A stretch of 7,039 nt of DNA from JAAFIP01 sp031390175 (GTDB lineage Bacteria > Pseudomonadota > Gammaproteobacteria > Burkholderiales > Burkholderiaceae_C), in the NCBI GenBank assembly GCA_031390175.1, contig JANMTF010000292.1:1-7039 (forward strand), written 5' to 3'. How positions within the stretch are numbered: the stretch's first letter is position 1; each line of letters begins with the position of its first letter. Under the pieces are notes generated by a model. It had not been told where the DNA came from, ran no database searches, and was given only the letters and a program-made list of their open reading frames with translations. Positions 5,872-7,039 of this stretch are shown piece by piece. A program made the position numbers and the translations under genes.

Positions 5872-6642
5872 CTAGTGGCGCCACTGGACCAAATCCAAAG
5901 TCATGGTGCCACCGCGCAGTGTTCTGGAGGGTGACGTTTCCACCCTCTCCACACGCACCAAACCCACCTTGGGGCAATACCACTCGGTGCTGAACAAGGG
6001 CATGTCGCGCCAAGCGAACAGCGCGTCCACATACAGTTTTATTTTGGCCTCGCCAAGCACACGAATGCAGCCCTCGAATGCACCCGATGCAGTCTGCACT
6101 TTTTGGTCTAAGGCATCAATCCGGTAGACCATCATCACGGGCTTGTGGGTGTAACGTATTTCTTTGGGGACTTCATTCTTGCGTTGCAAAATGTAAGCCA
6201 CCGTGCTGGCCTCCCAATGGGTGCCGATGACGTAGGGTTTTTTTAACACGTAGCGGGGCGGGTTATCGGTTTTAAGTTCTTTGTCCAAGGCGTTTTTGCT
6301 GGCAACGCGAAAGATGCCCGATGCATCGCCGCGAAACCAATAGTCCACGCCGTTGTCGCTGCGCCTGCGCAATGCAGGCTTACCGTCCACGTCCTGAACG
6401 CCACGAGCCGAGAACTCCAGCAGATCGATGTTGGGTTCTTGTGCCTCGTCGAGATTTTTGGTCACGCGGTAGGTCCAGCTACGGCCATCGTCCAATGGAA
6501 AAAAAACATCTTGGTCGGGCTTGGGGCTGCAACTACTGACAGCCAATGCGCCCACCACAGTACTGCCCACCACGGCCCACACACGGCACTGTGCAAGCCA
6601 GGTCGGCGGTACGCTCATGCAATGCGCAAAGAACATGTTCAT
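5872..6642 (-). CDS. Putative lipoprotein of unknown function
   Basis: A 256-residue protein with a hydrophobic N-terminal segment (VWAVVGSTVVGALAV, 21-35) and a lipobox VSSC ending at Cys38, followed by SPKPDQD. This suggests signal peptidase II processing and a membrane lipoprotein; Ser at the position after Cys would favour the outer membrane by the enterobacterial rule. After the Cys comes FFPLDDGRSWTYRV, a pattern seen in several secreted beta-rich proteins, and the rest looks strand-rich. I do not recognise the family. The start ATG at 6642 overlaps the upstream gene's TGA (ATGA). ATG 6636 (Met3) has a better spaced GGAG, 8 bases away. It is separated from the dehydrogenase by 177 bases with regulatory features, so it may belong to the upstream operon rather than the alcohol module. 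Confidence 0.8.
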   Translation of the reverse strand: MNMFFAHCMSVPPTWLAQCRVWAVVGSTVVGALAVSSCSPKPDQDVFFPLDDGRSWTYRVTKNLDEAQEPNIDLLEFSARGVQDVDGKPALRRRSDNGVDYWFRGDASGIFRVASKNALDKELKTDNPPRYVLKKPYVIGTHWEASTVAYILQRKNEVPKEIRYTHKPVMMVYRIDALDQKVQTASGAFEGCIRVLGEAKIKLYVDALFAWRDMPLFSTEWYCPKVGLVRVERVETSPSRTLRGGTMTLDLVQWRH

Positions 6643-7039
6643 TTCTCCGGCAACTGGGGTGAGGGCAGGTCGGTGATCTTGATCTCCTGCTCGTCGTTGC
6701 CTGGGCGCAGCCAGCCCATCCCGCGCCCATTGCCCGCTTTCACCTCGGCTGTGCCCACTTGGCTAACGCCGTCACGGCCTTTTTTGATGCCTTCGTCAAT
6801 TTGCGTATGCAGTTTGCGGCTGTAGGGCACTTGGTAGGCACGTGGCTCCAGCACCGGGCCGTTGTCGCCTATCTTGCTCACCCACAGGTACAACAGCCCC
6901 GGAGTTTTGTTGGTCGGCTCTTGCACGATGGCAGATAGCATCACAAACTTGGGTGGCAAGGCATCGGTACTGGGAATGCCCCAGATAGAGTGCACCGCCT
7001 CGTGGCCGTAAAAATACAGCACCGTCACGCCCGTGATCA
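6639..7039 (-). CDS. Conserved-looking protein of unknown function, C-terminal part (5' end outside window)
   Basis: About 132 residues are visible and the frame is open to the right edge. The GTG at 7028 is in frame, but the preceding codons (ITG) continue without a stop and the region ITGVTVLYFYG is hydrophobic. The real start is therefore probably outside the window, with an N-terminal membrane segment. The rest is soluble, polar and proline-rich, ending in DLPSPQLPEK; it includes LLYLWVSKIGDNGP and LEPRAYQVPYSRKLHTQ. No catalytic motif is recognisable. The stop overlaps the start of the lipoprotein gene as ATGA, so the two are probably co-translated and may work together at the membrane. 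Function unknown. Confidence 0.75.
   Translation of the reverse strand, partial: ITGVTVLYFYGHEAVHSIWGIPSTDALPPKFVMLSAIVQEPTNKTPGLLYLWVSKIGDNGPVLEPRAYQVPYSRKLHTQIDEGIKKGRDGVSQVGTAEVKAGNGRGMGWLRPGNDEQEIKITDLPSPQLPEK

Noticed and set aside
5564..6013. 149-codon minus-strand reading frame across the dehydrogenase promoter region
   Set aside because: It overlaps both the lipoprotein and dehydrogenase coding ends in a different frame and lacks any protein signature.

Overview
The window looks like part of a betaproteobacterial chromosome, probably Burkholderiales/Comamonadaceae. That is inferred from codon use, moderately high GC by eye, and the style of the proteins; no marker gene is present. 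All seven genes recognised lie on the minus strand, so the window reads biologically from right to left. The long plus-strand reading frames are shadows of these genes.

Right end (7039 to 5872): two translationally coupled genes of unknown function, the 3' part of a probably membrane-anchored protein and a lipoprotein. They share a 4-base ATGA overlap. A 177-base intergenic region follows (5695 to 5871). It carries a perfect 6-bp inverted repeat that looks like an operator and a strong ribosome binding site for the next gene.

Centre (5694 to 2616): a periplasmic PQQ-dependent alcohol dehydrogenase of the methanol/ethanol family, without a heme domain. It has the Asp-x-Asp metal-site signature of lanthanide-dependent (XoxF/PedH-like) enzymes. 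Next comes a two-domain protein with an N-terminal XoxJ/MxaJ-like periplasmic binding domain joined by an Ala/Lys/Pro-rich linker to a C-terminal class I c-type cytochrome, which is a XoxJ-XoxG type fusion. Between the two genes are a 36-base hairpin and then a convincing intrinsic terminator, so the dehydrogenase is probably made in excess over the downstream genes.

Left end (2529 to 1): three genes of the 'PQQ-dependent catabolism-associated' ABC system. They encode an ABC ATPase, a secreted seven-bladed YVTN-type beta-propeller, and a periplasmic ABC substrate-binding protein cut by the window edge. The matching permease is not in the window and would be expected further left.

Taken together this is an alcohol oxidation module. 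The dehydrogenase oxidises an alcohol in the periplasm, the fused J-cytochrome protein probably activates it and/or accepts its electrons, and the ABC/propeller set supports the system in an unproven way (cofactor, metal or substrate traffic). The composition recalls the methylotroph lanthanide-utilisation (lut) genes, but orthology cannot be shown from this sequence alone. No mobile elements, CRISPR arrays, tRNA or rRNA genes were seen. No gene-free stretch exceeds 300 bases.
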